The position numbers and the translations under genes were made by a program. Source: Sphingomonas sp. Leaf32 (lineage in GTDB: Bacteria > Pseudomonadota > Alphaproteobacteria > Sphingomonadales > Sphingomonadaceae). Taken from it: 64,000 bases of DNA. The stretch lies in the NCBI RefSeq assembly GCF_001421765.1, contig NZ_LMLA01000001.1, positions 471,048 through 535,047 on the forward strand, in the 5' to 3' direction. Positions 1 to 8,039 of the stretch are shown piece by piece. Under the pieces are notes generated by a model. That model was not told the DNA's origin. It searched no databases and worked only from the letters and a program-made list of their open reading frames with translations. How positions within the stretch are numbered: position 1 is the first letter of the stretch; each line of letters opens with the position of its first letter.

Positions 1-2
1 AC

Positions 3-164
3 CGCGTGCTATACAAGCAGCGCAACCGCATCGAGCGCATGTTCGGCCATCTCAAGATCAACCGCGCCATCGCCACTCGCTACGACCAGCTAGCCACCAG
101 CTTTCTGGGCATGGTCCACCTCGCCACCGCAAGATACTGGCTCAAATTTGTCCACGCTGCCTAG
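3..164 (+). mobile_element. IS5-family transposase, C-terminal end (partial)
   Basis: This open frame enters from the left edge and ends with TAG at 162-164. It encodes the last 53 residues of an IS5-type DDE transposase: RNRIERMFGHLK (carrying the catalytic Glu of the Y-x2-R-x3-E-x6-K signature), followed by ATRYDQLATSFLGMVHLA and a terminal KFVHAA. The rest of the element lies outside the window. The insertion sequence must end within a few bases after the stop, because the LysR reading frame on the other strand is recognisable from about 170 onward. The outer inverted repeat and target duplication cannot be confirmed without the left flank. Confidence 0.85.
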
Positions 165-917
165 CGTTGAAGCCGTGGTAAGGGTCAGGCCGAAGCCTCT
201 GGCTACCATATTCATGAGGTTTTCCCGCCCAACGCGGTGAATGCGTATGTCCAGCCGAAAACCCGGTGCCGACAAGCGCTTGATCAGGTAATCGTGGATC
301 TCCGGACCAGGGCCGCCAGCGCTGAGGATGAAGCGCTCCTTCGCGATATCGCCCCAAGAGACTTCCGTCTGACCGGACAGCGAATGGCTGGATGGGACGG
401 CGACGAAGATCCGCTCTTCCCAAAGCTGCAAGGCCTCACAACCAGCGGGGACCGGCATCCCAGTCACAAAGGCGACATCAAGCTCGCCGCCGATCAGCCG
501 ACTAAGATTGCGCTCGGCTGTATTTTCCTCGAACTGGAGATCGATCCCTTCATATTGTTCCTGATATCGCTCAACCGACTCGCCCAGGAAGCCGCCGGCC
601 AACGAGACGAACAGTCCGATGCGCAACACGCCTTGGCCGCCACGCTTCAAGCAGGTCACAGCTTGAACGGCGCGTCGAAGGTGATGGGCGCCGATTGTCG
701 CATCGCGCAGGAACATCTCGCCGGCGGGTGTCAGGCACACCCCTCCGGAATATCGCTCGAAAATCGGGACCCCAAGCCGCCTTTCAACGAGTTGAATGCG
801 CCTACTGACGGTCGATTGGTCGACGCCGAGCTCTGCCGCGACGCGGCGGAAGCTACCGCGTTCCGCAGCGAGGATGACGTAGCGAAGATTTCGGAGATCG
901 AGCGTCGGATCCGGCAT
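165..917 (-). pseudogene. LysR-family transcriptional regulator, 3' end removed by IS insertion
   Basis: The N-terminus is a typical LysR winged helix-turn-helix, with DLRNLRYVILAAERGSF and then STVSRRIQLVERRLGVPIF at residues ~8-55. A substrate-binding domain follows (GVLRIGLFVSLAGG, ELDVAFVTG). Homology stops near GLTLTTAS, where about 40-50 residues of the usual ~300 are missing. The frame then reads antisense through the IS5 transposase end to a stop at 90. The gene is therefore truncated by the insertion and probably inactive. It would have been a regulator of neighbouring metabolism, but the target is unknown. MAPEG lies 19 bp upstream on the same strand. Confidence 0.8.
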
Positions 918-935
918 AGCGCTCGACGGTCGCGA

Positions 936-1316
936 TCAAAGACTGACCAAAAGGCGCCCAGCTGCAAGCAGTAGCGCCAGGTAGGTCAAGACCATGCCAA
1001 TGCCGCGGAGCGACTGGGAAGTTCGGAACATCCCGATGGCGTGCAGTAGCCGCCCGAACGCAAGGGCTCCACCAATGACCACCACCAGCCATGCGGGTGC
1101 AGTGTGAGCCTCGACGAGACCAAGGCCAATCAGGCCAAGCGGCACATATTCGATAAAGTTGCCTTGGGCGCGGATGCGCCGCCTCAGCGAGTCATCGCTG
1201 CTGTCGCCGACCATTTCTCCCACTTTGAGGCGCCGCAAAGAGATAGGAAATGAGAGGGCGATGAGGGCAATGGCAAAAGCTGCCGTGAGAAATGATGTAA
1301 CAGGAAGAATTGCCAT
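936..1316 (-). CDS. MAPEG-family membrane protein
   Basis: This is a 126-residue protein with four predicted membrane segments. It has the MAPEG signature spacing: LRRRIRAQGNFIEYVPLGLIGL in the middle, then an Ala/Leu-rich helix and FGRLLHAIGM. The family includes glutathione transferases and eicosanoid-metabolising enzymes of membranes, and bacterial members are mostly uncharacterised. I chose ATG at 1316 because it follows a GAAAGAG ribosome-binding site and gives the family length. An upstream in-frame ATG at 1373 would add 19 Arg-rich residues without homology. It probably acts in small-molecule or lipid peroxide detoxification, which is inference. Confidence 0.8.
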   Translation of the reverse strand: MAILPVTSFLTAAFAIALIALSFPISLRRLKVGEMVGDSSDDSLRRRIRAQGNFIEYVPLGLIGLGLVEAHTAPAWLVVVIGGALAFGRLLHAIGMFRTSQSLRGIGMVLTYLALLLAAGRLLVSL

Positions 1317-1443
1317 GGCTCTTTCTTCTGTGCGCGGACATCTGCTCTGTATTTGCCGGGGTCTGAACGGCAATCATCGACAGATGTTTGTTGTTATTGC
1401 GCTATGGCCGCCGATCGGAGATCAGGCGGATGATTGTGTCTTC

Positions 1444-1782
1444 TTATTCCGCAATAAGATCGAACTTGTTCCCATCTGGATCGGCCAGGCTCGTGTAGCG
1501 AATTTGCGGTAGTTCGAATTTCTGCAGGACCGTGGCGCCGAGCGCGACCAGGCGTTTGGTCTCCTTGTCCAAATCGGACGTCTTGAGATCGACATGCACG
1601 CGGTTCCGCTGCGTGGGCGCGTCCTCGATCTTCTGAAACTGGAAGGGCGGAAAGGCCGGCGACGGGGCCAGCTGGACGATCTGGCCATAGTCATTGCTGA
1701 TCGCAACACCGAGGGCTTCGGACCACCAGGCGGCGAGCTTTTGGGGGCTCGCGGTGTCGATGGTGATGGCGTGTATCTTCAT
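1444..1782 (-). CDS. VOC-family (glyoxalase/bleomycin resistance-like) protein
   Basis: This 112-residue protein is a single vicinal-oxygen-chelate domain. It starts MKIHAITIDTASPQKLAAWW, the usual betaalpha unit with W-W, and ends with LADPDGNKFDLI, the characteristic DP-x-GN-x-F-x-L/I motif with its metal-ligand Glu/Asp region. Such proteins bind divalent metals and act as dioxygenases, lyases or drug-binding proteins; the substrate cannot be read from the sequence. An AAGGAAGT ribosome-binding site lies just upstream. It is the most downstream gene of a run (DoxX, SDR, VOC) on the minus strand, 123 bp after the SDR gene. Confidence 0.85.
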   Translation of the reverse strand: MKIHAITIDTASPQKLAAWWSEALGVAISNDYGQIVQLAPSPAFPPFQFQKIEDAPTQRNRVHVDLKTSDLDKETKRLVALGATVLQKFELPQIRYTSLADPDGNKFDLIAE

Positions 1783-1905
1783 GCTTAACTTCCTTTGTAG
1801 GTACAGGCGTGCGTGCGGGCGGCGTGGTTGCTTGCGCGGCGGTGCGAAGTGGGCACGACGACCGCCGCGGCAACGAGGGTCGGGTGAAGCAGCCCGCCGT
1901 CTGTT

Positions 1906-2652
1906 TCAGCGGGCGCTGTCGATGATCAGTCCGCCATCGGGCGTCAGGCTGGAGCCGGTGATGAACTGCGAATCCTTGCTCGCCAAAAACAGAACGACTG
2001 GCGCGATATCGTCCTCCGGCGAGCCATAGCGTCCGAGTGGCACAGTGGGAGGCGGCAAATCTGCGGCGGCAGCGCCCCAGGTATCAGCGACCGGGAGCAT
2101 ATTGTTCACGGTGATATTGTCCGAGCCCCATTCGCGTGCGGCCATCCGGGTCAGCGCGCGCACCGCTTCCTTGGCCATGCCGTAGGGGGCGTAAGGCAAT
2201 ATGGCGATGATGCCGGCGGCGGAGCCGAAATTGATGACGCGGCCCTCTCCGCTGGCCTTCAGGTGGGGATAGCAGGCCTGCATCATGCGCAGGTAGGCGA
2301 TTGGACCCATGTCGAAGTTACGCTGAAGCTGCTCGACCGAAAGATCGATCACCGAGGACATCACTGCCGACGGATCGAAGGCATTGTTCACCAGGATGTC
2401 GATCCCGCCGAAGGTGGCGGCCACCTTGTCCACGGTCGATTTGATCTGCTCGGCGTCGCTAACGTCGCAGGATATGCCAAGTGCGGTGCCACCGGCGGCC
2501 TCGATATCGGCAACGACGGCATCGATGTTCGCCTGCGTCAGCGAAACGACCGCAACCTTCGCGCCTTCGGCCGCGAAGAGCTTCGCGGTGGCGCGTCCGA
2601 TGCCACGACCCGCTCCGGTGACAATGGCGACTTTGCCGTTTAGACGACCCAT
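1906..2652 (-). CDS. SDR-family NAD(P)-dependent oxidoreductase
   Basis: This 248-residue classical short-chain dehydrogenase has the cofactor motif TGAGRGIG at residues ~12-19, the structural motif NNAF near residue 90, and the catalytic Y-x3-K as YGMAK. The C-terminal segment FITGSSLTPDGG is typical of FabG-like enzymes. It should reduce a carbonyl or oxidise an alcohol with NAD(P)(H); the substrate is unknown. A clear AAAGGA ribosome-binding site precedes ATG at 2652. The gene starts 2 bp after the DoxX gene stop, so the two are almost certainly co-transcribed, divergently from the HxlR regulator at 3238. Confidence 0.9.
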   Translation of the reverse strand: MGRLNGKVAIVTGAGRGIGRATAKLFAAEGAKVAVVSLTQANIDAVVADIEAAGGTALGISCDVSDAEQIKSTVDKVAATFGGIDILVNNAFDPSAVMSSVIDLSVEQLQRNFDMGPIAYLRMMQACYPHLKASGEGRVINFGSAAGIIAILPYAPYGMAKEAVRALTRMAAREWGSDNITVNNMLPVADTWGAAAADLPPPTVPLGRYGSPEDDIAPVVLFLASKDSQFITGSSLTPDGGLIIDSAR

Positions 2653-2654
2653 GA

Positions 2655-3074
2655 TTAGTTCCTTTCCGTAGTAGAGATGTGCTGCTCTGCCGCGGCCGGG
2701 GCGTAGGGCGACGGTGTTTCGCGAGCGGCGTTTTGCGTGGCGAAGGACGTGGCCAGCAGCGCGAGGCCGATGATGGCTGGCAAAGCCCCCTTGGGCTTGT
2801 GCACACCGAGGTGGGCCGATGCGGACAGCACTAAGTGAAAGAAGATGCCGGCGTAGGCCAGATCGCTCAGTGGCATGCTGACACGCGACAGGATCGCGAT
2901 CGGCCCGAGAACCTTCACCACGACCATGAACGGTACAAGGTAGGGCGCTGGATAGTTCAGCTCAGCAAGAGTCTGCCGAACCCAAGCTCCCTTGGTCAGG
3001 TATAAGAATGCGGAGCTCAGATAGAGCAGCGACAGAAGTCCTGTGCTGATCCAATATAGTGCGGCTGTTGTCAT
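2655..3074 (-). CDS. DoxX-family membrane protein
   Basis: This 139-residue integral membrane protein has four hydrophobic helices. The segment SDLAYAGIFFHLVLSASAHL is characteristic of DoxX-like proteins, and the C-terminal tail is polar. DoxX-like proteins are small inner-membrane components linked to redox or thiol stress and quinone metabolism. An AGGAAGAG ribosome-binding site lies upstream of the start. It is the first gene of the operon with the SDR and VOC genes and is divergent from an HxlR regulator, which suggests induction by an electrophile or quinone (inference). It is paralogous to the gene at 3655-4059. Confidence 0.85.
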   Translation of the reverse strand: MTTAALYWISTGLLSLLYLSSAFLYLTKGAWVRQTLAELNYPAPYLVPFMVVVKVLGPIAILSRVSMPLSDLAYAGIFFHLVLSASAHLGVHKPKGALPAIIGLALLATSFATQNAARETPSPYAPAAAEQHISTTERN

Positions 3075-3237
3075 AACTCTTCCTGATCGAGCAGCGCCTC
3101 GTCGAGACTGCTGGGTCGATTTTGCGTTTCATTCTCTCATTGGCGTTGCCGCCTGGAGCACGTATAAGAATTTACGCGCTGGACGAATCCACGCAAGTAG
3201 GATGAATTATCAACACTAAGTATGGAAAACATGACTA

Positions 3238-3648
3238 ATGGCTGGCGACGATTTCACGATGCAGGACGAAATGCGCCGCGCCTTCGCGATGCTCTCGGGC
3301 AAATGGAAGCTCGAGATCATGTGGCTGCTGAACCAGCGGATTTATCGCTTCGGCGAGCTGCGAAAGGCGATCCCCGGCATCACGCAGCACATGCTGACCG
3401 CGAGCCTTCGGGAGCTGGAAGCGGACGGGCTCGTAACGCGAACCGTCTTCGCGGAGGTGCCGCCGCGCGTCGAGTATGAGATCACGACAAAGGCACGCGG
3501 CCTCGGGCCCACGATGCAGGCGCTGACGGCCTGGTGGGAAGAATATGGAAAAACCGTGCCGGCAAAGCCGAGCATGCGGGGACGCAAACCTCGCGATGCG
3601 TCCCCACTGTCCGACGGTGCGCCGCCCGTGGGACGGCCGCGCCGATAG
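3238..3648 (+). CDS. HxlR-family transcriptional regulator
   Basis: This 136-residue winged helix-turn-helix protein shows the HxlR core: LSGKWKLEIMWLLNQRIYRFGELRKAIPGI, then THMLT-like QHMLTASLRELEADGLV, the wing VPPRVEYEIT, and ALTAWWEEYG. It has no N-terminal Cys, unlike several redox-sensing HxlR proteins. The C-terminal 25 residues are basic, Pro-rich and atypical. It is divergent from the DoxX-SDR-VOC operon, 163 bp away, so it is the likely regulator of that operon. It is convergent with the second DoxX gene. Confidence 0.88.
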   Translation: MAGDDFTMQDEMRRAFAMLSGKWKLEIMWLLNQRIYRFGELRKAIPGITQHMLTASLRELEADGLVTRTVFAEVPPRVEYEITTKARGLGPTMQALTAWWEEYGKTVPAKPSMRGRKPRDASPLSDGAPPVGRPRR

Positions 3649-3654
3649 CGCGAT

Positions 3655-4059
3655 TTAACGCACGCCGCTCTCGCTCGCGACCAACTGGGGCGGATAGGGC
3701 GACGGCTTCCGGCGTGCAGCGTTCTGAGTAAGAAACGACACCACCAGCGCGAGCAATCCGACCAGCGCCGGACCGAACCCGTAGTCACCTGCATTGAGAT
3801 GCGCGCTTATGGCAAGCAGCAGGTGAAAGAGCATGCCGGCGTAGGCGAGATCTGAGAGCTTGACGCTGAAACGCCAGAGGATCGTAACGGCGGCGAGCGG
3901 TTTTAGAACCGCCAGGATCGGCACGAGATAGGGCGGGTATCCGAGCGTTGGAAAGATGCGTTGAACCCCAGCGATGTCGGAGAGGTAATACGCACCGCCC
4001 GCGAGATACATGAGGGCGACTAGAACAGTGGCGATCCAATAGATCCACTTGCGCTTCAT
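3655..4059 (-). CDS. DoxX-family membrane protein (second copy)
   Basis: This 134-residue protein has four membrane helices and is clearly paralogous to the DoxX gene at 2655-3074. The helices align, with SDLAYAGMLFHLLLAISAHL and a C-terminal FLTQNAARRKPSPYPPQ matching FATQNAARETPSPYAP. An AAGGACC ribosome-binding site precedes ATG at 4059. It starts 32 bp downstream of the NmrA/QorB-like gene stop and is probably in the same transcript. The context (NAD(P)H-dependent reductase, DoxX, HxlR) repeats the arrangement at 1906-3648 and suggests duplicated quinone- or electrophile-response modules. Confidence 0.85.
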   Translation of the reverse strand: MKRKWIYWIATVLVALMYLAGGAYYLSDIAGVQRIFPTLGYPPYLVPILAVLKPLAAVTILWRFSVKLSDLAYAGMLFHLLLAISAHLNAGDYGFGPALVGLLALVVSFLTQNAARRKPSPYPPQLVASESGVR

Positions 4060-4091
4060 TTATGAGGTCCTTGTTCGTGGGTGGTCCGGCG

Positions 4092-4949
4092 TCAGGCCGC
4101 TGAAGAGAGAATCGCCGCGAGTAGGTCGCGCAGCCGCTGGGGCGGCCGACCGGCGAGGCGCTCCACGTCACCGGTCACGATATCGAAGGCGCCGGCCGCG
4201 AAGCTCTTCTGGATGCTTGCCACGGCGTTGACGACCGTATCGGGCAGACCGGCCTGCATCAGTCCGGCCCGCAGTTGCTCTTCGGGCAGGACAAGGAACG
4301 ATAGTGAACGCCCTGTGATTTCAGCTATGAGAGCGGCGCGCTCCGCGCCCGATATCCGCTCATCACCGGTCGCGTGGTAGATCGCGCCCTTGTGTCCCTC
4401 GCCGATCAGGATGCCTGCAGCGGCTGCAGCCACGTCATCACGCGCGACGAAGCTCGCACGATTCTCGGCAAGACCCACGAGCACGCCGTTGTCGAGGGAG
4501 GCACGCGCTTCGTCTGCCAGCGCCTCGGCGTAGTAGCCCATGCGAAGGATTGTCCAGACCGGCGCAGTCGCGATCAGGTGCTGCTCGCCCTTCCAGTAGG
4601 ACGCCCCCAGCTCCGGTTCTTCGGCCCGCTGTGTGCCAGTGGCGGACATGAGGACAAGGTGCTTCACTCCGGCCCGAGCCGCCGCGTCGATCGCTGCCGT
4701 CAATTGCGTCGCACGGCGGCCTGCCTCCAGATCGACCGTGGGAATAATCAGCAGACGATCAAGGCCTGCATAGGCTTCTACCAAACTGTCCGGCTTGTCG
4801 TAGTTTCCAAAGCGCGGTTGCGCCGTCGCCGTGATGGTTTCAGGTGTCCGCGAAATCGCGACTACGTCATGTCCCGCGCCTCTCTGAAGCAACTCTGTGA
4901 CCACAGACTTGCCGAGATGGCCATTTGCGCCACTCACCCCGATATTCAT
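4092..4949 (-). CDS. NmrA/QorB-like NAD(P)H-binding oxidoreductase
   Basis: This 285-residue atypical SDR has the N-terminal Rossmann motif GANGHLG. It resembles E. coli QorB (YtfG, NADPH:quinone oxidoreductase 2) along its length: the ISRTPE region, VKHLVLMSAT, the ILRMGYYAE segment and ARDDVAAAAAGIL. It probably reduces quinones or related electrophiles with NADPH in the cytoplasm. As in E. coli, where qorB is divergent from an HxlR-type gene (ytfH), this gene is divergent from an HxlR gene. The ribosome-binding site GAGGTAAAG precedes ATG at 4949. Confidence 0.85.
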   Translation of the reverse strand: MNIGVSGANGHLGKSVVTELLQRGAGHDVVAISRTPETITATAQPRFGNYDKPDSLVEAYAGLDRLLIIPTVDLEAGRRATQLTAAIDAAARAGVKHLVLMSATGTQRAEEPELGASYWKGEQHLIATAPVWTILRMGYYAEALADEARASLDNGVLVGLAENRASFVARDDVAAAAAGILIGEGHKGAIYHATGDERISGAERAALIAEITGRSLSFLVLPEEQLRAGLMQAGLPDTVVNAVASIQKSFAAGAFDIVTGDVERLAGRPPQRLRDLLAAILSSAA

Positions 4950-5033
4950 TCTTTACCTCGCGGCACGATTAAGAGAACATTTTGTTCGTTACGTTTTATA
5001 TGTTCGCGCAGCGGTGCGTAAGAATGGACAAAA

Positions 5034-5050
5034 AGGTGCGTCACGCACCT
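5034..5050. promoter_or_regulatory. Perfect 17-bp palindrome, probable HxlR operator
   Basis: The sequence AGGTGCGT-C-ACGCACCT is an exact 8-1-8 inverted repeat. It lies between the divergent qorB-like and HxlR genes, 21 bp before the ATG at 5072. HxlR proteins bind such sites as dimers and commonly repress their own gene and the divergent one. A degenerate half-site, GCGGTGCGTAAG, lies just upstream at 5010-5021. The position favours the 5072 start, because an ATG at 5024 would put the palindrome inside the coding sequence. Function is inferred. Confidence 0.6.
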
Positions 5051-5071
5051 CAATGTTCGTGGGAGATGAGT

Positions 5072-5464
5072 ATGGCGGCGAAGCCGATCGAGGTGATCTG
5101 CAGTGAAGATCGGGAGCATGAAAAGTGCAGGCTGCTGGGCCAGATTTTGGATCGCGTCGGTGATAAGTGGACGATTATGGCGGTGGGCGCGCTTTCCGAC
5201 GGGCCTATGCGTTTCAACGCGATCATGCGCCGCATCGGCGGGGTATCGCACCGTATGCTCACCTTGACGCTGCGCGGTTTGGAGCGCGACGGCATGGTCC
5301 GCAGGACGGCTTATCCCACGATCCCGCCGAAGGTCGAATATGAGCTAACGCCACTCGGTCGCTCGCTGACCGAACCGCTCGCAACCCTGCTGGATTGGGG
5401 CGAAAGGCACACCGATGAGATTGAAGCTGCACGCAAGATATTCGATCGCGAGCGCCCACAATGA
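5072..5464 (+). CDS. HxlR-family transcriptional regulator (QorR-like)
   Basis: This ~130-residue winged-helix regulator begins MAAKPIEVICSEDREHEKCR. Two N-terminal Cys residues precede the helix-turn-helix core (LDRVGDKWTIMAVGAL, MRFNAIMRRIGGVSHRMLTL) and the wing PPKVEYELT. N-terminal Cys residues are the redox sensors in QorR/HypR-type members, so electrophile or oxidant sensing is plausible here. ATG at 5072 has GGGAG six bases upstream; in-frame starts at 4982 and 5024 lack good sites. It is divergent from the QorB-like gene and probably represses it through the palindrome at 5034-5050. Confidence 0.87.
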   Translation: MAAKPIEVICSEDREHEKCRLLGQILDRVGDKWTIMAVGALSDGPMRFNAIMRRIGGVSHRMLTLTLRGLERDGMVRRTAYPTIPPKVEYELTPLGRSLTEPLATLLDWGERHTDEIEAARKIFDRERPQ

Positions 5465-5551
5465 TGCTCACCCGGCATAAGAGATGATGCAGGCAGATCG
5501 AACTCGTCCGCTGATGAGACGGTGAACCGTTGCTAAAAGCTGATCCACGCC

Positions 5552-5767
5552 TCAGCGTCGCCGAGACTTCGCGAACCCGCGATCCGTCGCGATGAAGCGT
5601 TCCAGCATAGGCACAATCAGGCGCGCGGGTTCAGTGACGGGCTGGCCCGTTTCGCTGGCCAGAATTTCAGCATAAGCAACGAGATCGCGGTGCAGCGCCG
5701 CAGGCAGTTCCAGTGTGACTTTCACCGGTCTCTCATCGACGATTGGTCCAAGTTTCAACTTCGCCAT
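5552..5767 (-). CDS. DUF2274 family protein of trb operons
   Basis: This 71-residue protein begins MAKLKLGPIVDERPVKVTLE and continues with PAALHRDLVAYAEIL and LIVPMLERFIATDRGF. That is the DUF2274 pattern of small ribbon-helix-helix-like proteins, commonly encoded directly after trbI in conjugative elements. Its ATG overlaps the trbI stop (ATGA), so translation is coupled. The molecular role is not established. It is the last gene of the trb remnant. Confidence 0.85.
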   Translation of the reverse strand: MAKLKLGPIVDERPVKVTLELPAALHRDLVAYAEILASETGQPVTEPARLIVPMLERFIATDRGFAKSRRR

Positions 5768-6993
5768 CAGGATCCTCCATAGGGTTCAAGCACCAGATCT
5801 CGCGTGACGATGACCCTGACAGGGAAACCCGGTCGGATTGTCAGCGTCGGCGCAACGTTGAGTTGGCGTCGGACGATCTGTTGGCCGGCATCGTTGATGG
5901 TGTCCTGGCCCCCGTTGCGGATCGCCTGAATCAGACGGTCATCATCGTCGGCCGCGAGTTCGGCTCCGACGCTGAGCAGCGTCGAGAGCCCGGCCGCCTT
6001 CGCGAGATCCCACCAGTGATAATCGACGCCGTCTTGCAGGCCGGCATATCCCTCGGCGTCGGCGCCCGGCTGGCGCTCGAGCACGATCGATCGGCCGTTC
6101 GGGAAGATCAGTCTATTCCACACCAACAGCACGCGGCTTTGTCCGAACTGGACGTTGTTGTCGTACTGGCTGATGACGCGCGTTCCCTGCGGAACGAGGA
6201 GAATGCGACCCGTTGGGGTGTCGTAGATGTTCTCGGTTACCTGTGCTGTGATCTGTCCAGGCAGATCGGACCTGATGCCGGTGATTAACGCGGCGGAGAT
6301 CACGGCGCCGGCCTGCAGCACGTTTGGCGAGAGCGGCGCGGCGACTCGATCCGCGACGACGGTGCGCCGATCGGCGGCCGCATTGAGGAACGCGTTCTGT
6401 CGATCCTGCGCCGTAGGCGTTGTCGGCGGCAGGGCGAGGCCGAGGCTGGTGAGATCGGGGATCGGCTGCGCGCTGGGCGTCGCCTGGGACGATGTTGCAG
6501 CCGCCGTCCGCGTTTCGGTAGCGGTGAACAATCGTGCCGTGCGTGCCGATTCAAGCTCCTGAATGCGTCGCTGCTCTTCCGGACTGAGACCCGGGTTGGG
6601 CGTGGCGACGCCGGGCGTCGGTACGGGCTGGCCACGATTCTGTGCGCCAAGGATGGGGCGTCCGAGGTCACCCGGAAGCGGCGGGCCCAGCTGAGGCACG
6701 CCGCTATAGTCGCGTGGCAAACCGGCGATGCCGTCGGCTGTCGATCGGTTCTCGGTCGAGTAAAGTTGCTCGTTCGGCCGACCTCCATCGCGGGTTTGCA
6801 GCGCATAGATGAGCGCACCGCCGATCCCGACGCTGGCGACCAGGCCGAGCCCGGCCAGCACCTTGCGGGAGAGGCGGGTGACGCGCGGCGGTTCGGCGCG
6901 CAGCCGCATCAGCGCGGGACCGACGGGCTCGCCGGTCAACGGCCGAGGCTCCTCGTCCGGCCCTGCCTCTTTCCGGGGCTCCGTCTCGCTCAC
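5767..6993 (-). CDS. trbI: Conjugal transfer protein TrbI (VirB10-like)
   Basis: This 408-residue protein is the VirB10-like scaffold of the conjugative type IV secretion channel, spanning inner membrane to outer-membrane core. A short cytoplasmic N-terminus is followed by one membrane helix (VLAGLGLVASVGIGGALIYA), a Pro-rich periplasmic linker with coiled-coil (PEEQRRIQELESARTARL), and the C-terminal beta-barrel domain (LPGQITAQVTENIYD, GTRVISQYDNNVQFGQ). The start is GTG at 6993, overlapping the TrbG stop as GTGA; the longer ORF adds unrelated Arg-rich residues. It is intact, but the upstream part of its operon is missing. Confidence 0.92.
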   Translation of the reverse strand: MSETEPRKEAGPDEEPRPLTGEPVGPALMRLRAEPPRVTRLSRKVLAGLGLVASVGIGGALIYALQTRDGGRPNEQLYSTENRSTADGIAGLPRDYSGVPQLGPPLPGDLGRPILGAQNRGQPVPTPGVATPNPGLSPEEQRRIQELESARTARLFTATETRTAAATSSQATPSAQPIPDLTSLGLALPPTTPTAQDRQNAFLNAAADRRTVVADRVAAPLSPNVLQAGAVISAALITGIRSDLPGQITAQVTENIYDTPTGRILLVPQGTRVISQYDNNVQFGQSRVLLVWNRLIFPNGRSIVLERQPGADAEGYAGLQDGVDYHWWDLAKAAGLSTLLSVGAELAADDDDRLIQAIRNGGQDTINDAGQQIVRRQLNVAPTLTIRPGFPVRVIVTRDLVLEPYGGS

Positions 6994-8039
6994 GACGCCG
7001 GCCTCCCATCGGTACGCACGATGCGGACGCGCTTCTGGCGATCGCCGGAGCCGTAGCGCAGCTCGGCGGCGGCGAAGAGCCGATCGACGATCATGTGATG
7101 GCCGCGCACGCGGTAGTTCACGAGCTCCGAGGTGTTGCCCTCGGGACCGACCACGAACAGCGGCGGCATCTCGCCCTGGCCGATGCCGCGCGGGAATTCG
7201 ATGAAGACCTGGTGGCCGTCGTCGAATGCGCGCAGTGGCCGCCACGGCGCACGATCGCCATCGATCGCGTAGCGGAAGTTGACGTTGGCGAGATCGACGC
7301 CGGATGCGACCGGCTGCGCGGCCTCAGCCTGTTGGTTCTGGCGGCGCAGCGCGATGAGCTGGTCCTGCGGATACTGCCAGGAGACCGAGGCCATATAGGT
7401 CCGTTCGGTCGAGCGCAGCTCCACGTGATAGGTGCGCAGGTTGGTGTTAATGACGAGGTTGGTCATCAGGTCCGGTCGGGTGGGTTTCACCAGGATATGG
7501 ACCTTAAGCGTCGGCCCGGCGCCGCTCTGCGTGTCGCCAATGATCCAGCGCACTGTATCGCCGGCGGCGACCGGCCCTGATCCGACTAACTGCTCGCCCG
7601 GCTGCAATGCGATGTCCGTGATCTGCCCGACGGCGGTGTATACTTGATAGAGCGCCCCTTGCGTGAAGGGGTAGACCTGCATCGAATTGATGAAGCCGTT
7701 GCGCATCGGCTGAATGCGCGCGGCGGCGTTGGCCTGGCTGACTCGGGCTGTCGGATCGGTCGGCTCCGGTGTGGTTCGAGACGGTTCGACGCGCTGCATC
7801 TGCCCGGGCAGCGGAAGCGGTCGCGGGATTTCGACCACGGTGACCGGCGCCGGTGGGTCAACGGTCTGCACAGCGGGCGCTGCGGCGTCGTAGGTGATTT
7901 CGGGCGGCGGCGTGCTGGTGGCGCAGCCGGCAAGCGCGGACGTCGCCAGCAGCAGAACCGGCAATGCGCCTCGGCGCAGAGCCGGGATTACGGAATTGTG
8001 TGAAGCCGGGTTTCCGGCTTTACGGAAAGACGGCTTCAT
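6990..8039 (-). CDS. trbG: Conjugal transfer protein TrbG (VirB9-like lipoprotein)
   Basis: This 349-residue protein has a lipoprotein-type signal (ALPVLLLATSALAGC, Cys ~39). It then has a Pro-rich linker and a VirB9/CagX domain with VYTAVGQITDIALQPGEQL, VHILVKPTRPDLMTNLVI and TYHVELRS. VirB9-type proteins form the outer-membrane ring of the secretion core together with VirB10. Its ATG overlaps the trbF stop (ATGA). The N-terminal extension before the hydrophobic core is long (about 25 residues), so a later start is possible. Confidence 0.9.
   Translation of the reverse strand: MKPSFRKAGNPASHNSVIPALRRGALPVLLLATSALAGCATSTPPPEITYDAAAPAVQTVDPPAPVTVVEIPRPLPLPGQMQRVEPSRTTPEPTDPTARVSQANAAARIQPMRNGFINSMQVYPFTQGALYQVYTAVGQITDIALQPGEQLVGSGPVAAGDTVRWIIGDTQSGAGPTLKVHILVKPTRPDLMTNLVINTNLRTYHVELRSTERTYMASVSWQYPQDQLIALRRQNQQAEAAQPVASGVDLANVNFRYAIDGDRAPWRPLRAFDDGHQVFIEFPRGIGQGEMPPLFVVGPEGNTSELVNYRVRGHHMIVDRLFAAAELRYGSGDRQKRVRIVRTDGRPAS

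Noticed and set aside
237..974. Long open frame on the plus strand opposite the LysR gene
   Set aside because: It has no homology or ribosome-binding site and mirrors the codon bias of the LysR gene on the other strand.
3161..3176. CGTA-N8-TACG as a second HxlR operator
   Set aside because: Only four outer bases pair and the interior does not; this is too weak against chance in a 163-bp spacer.
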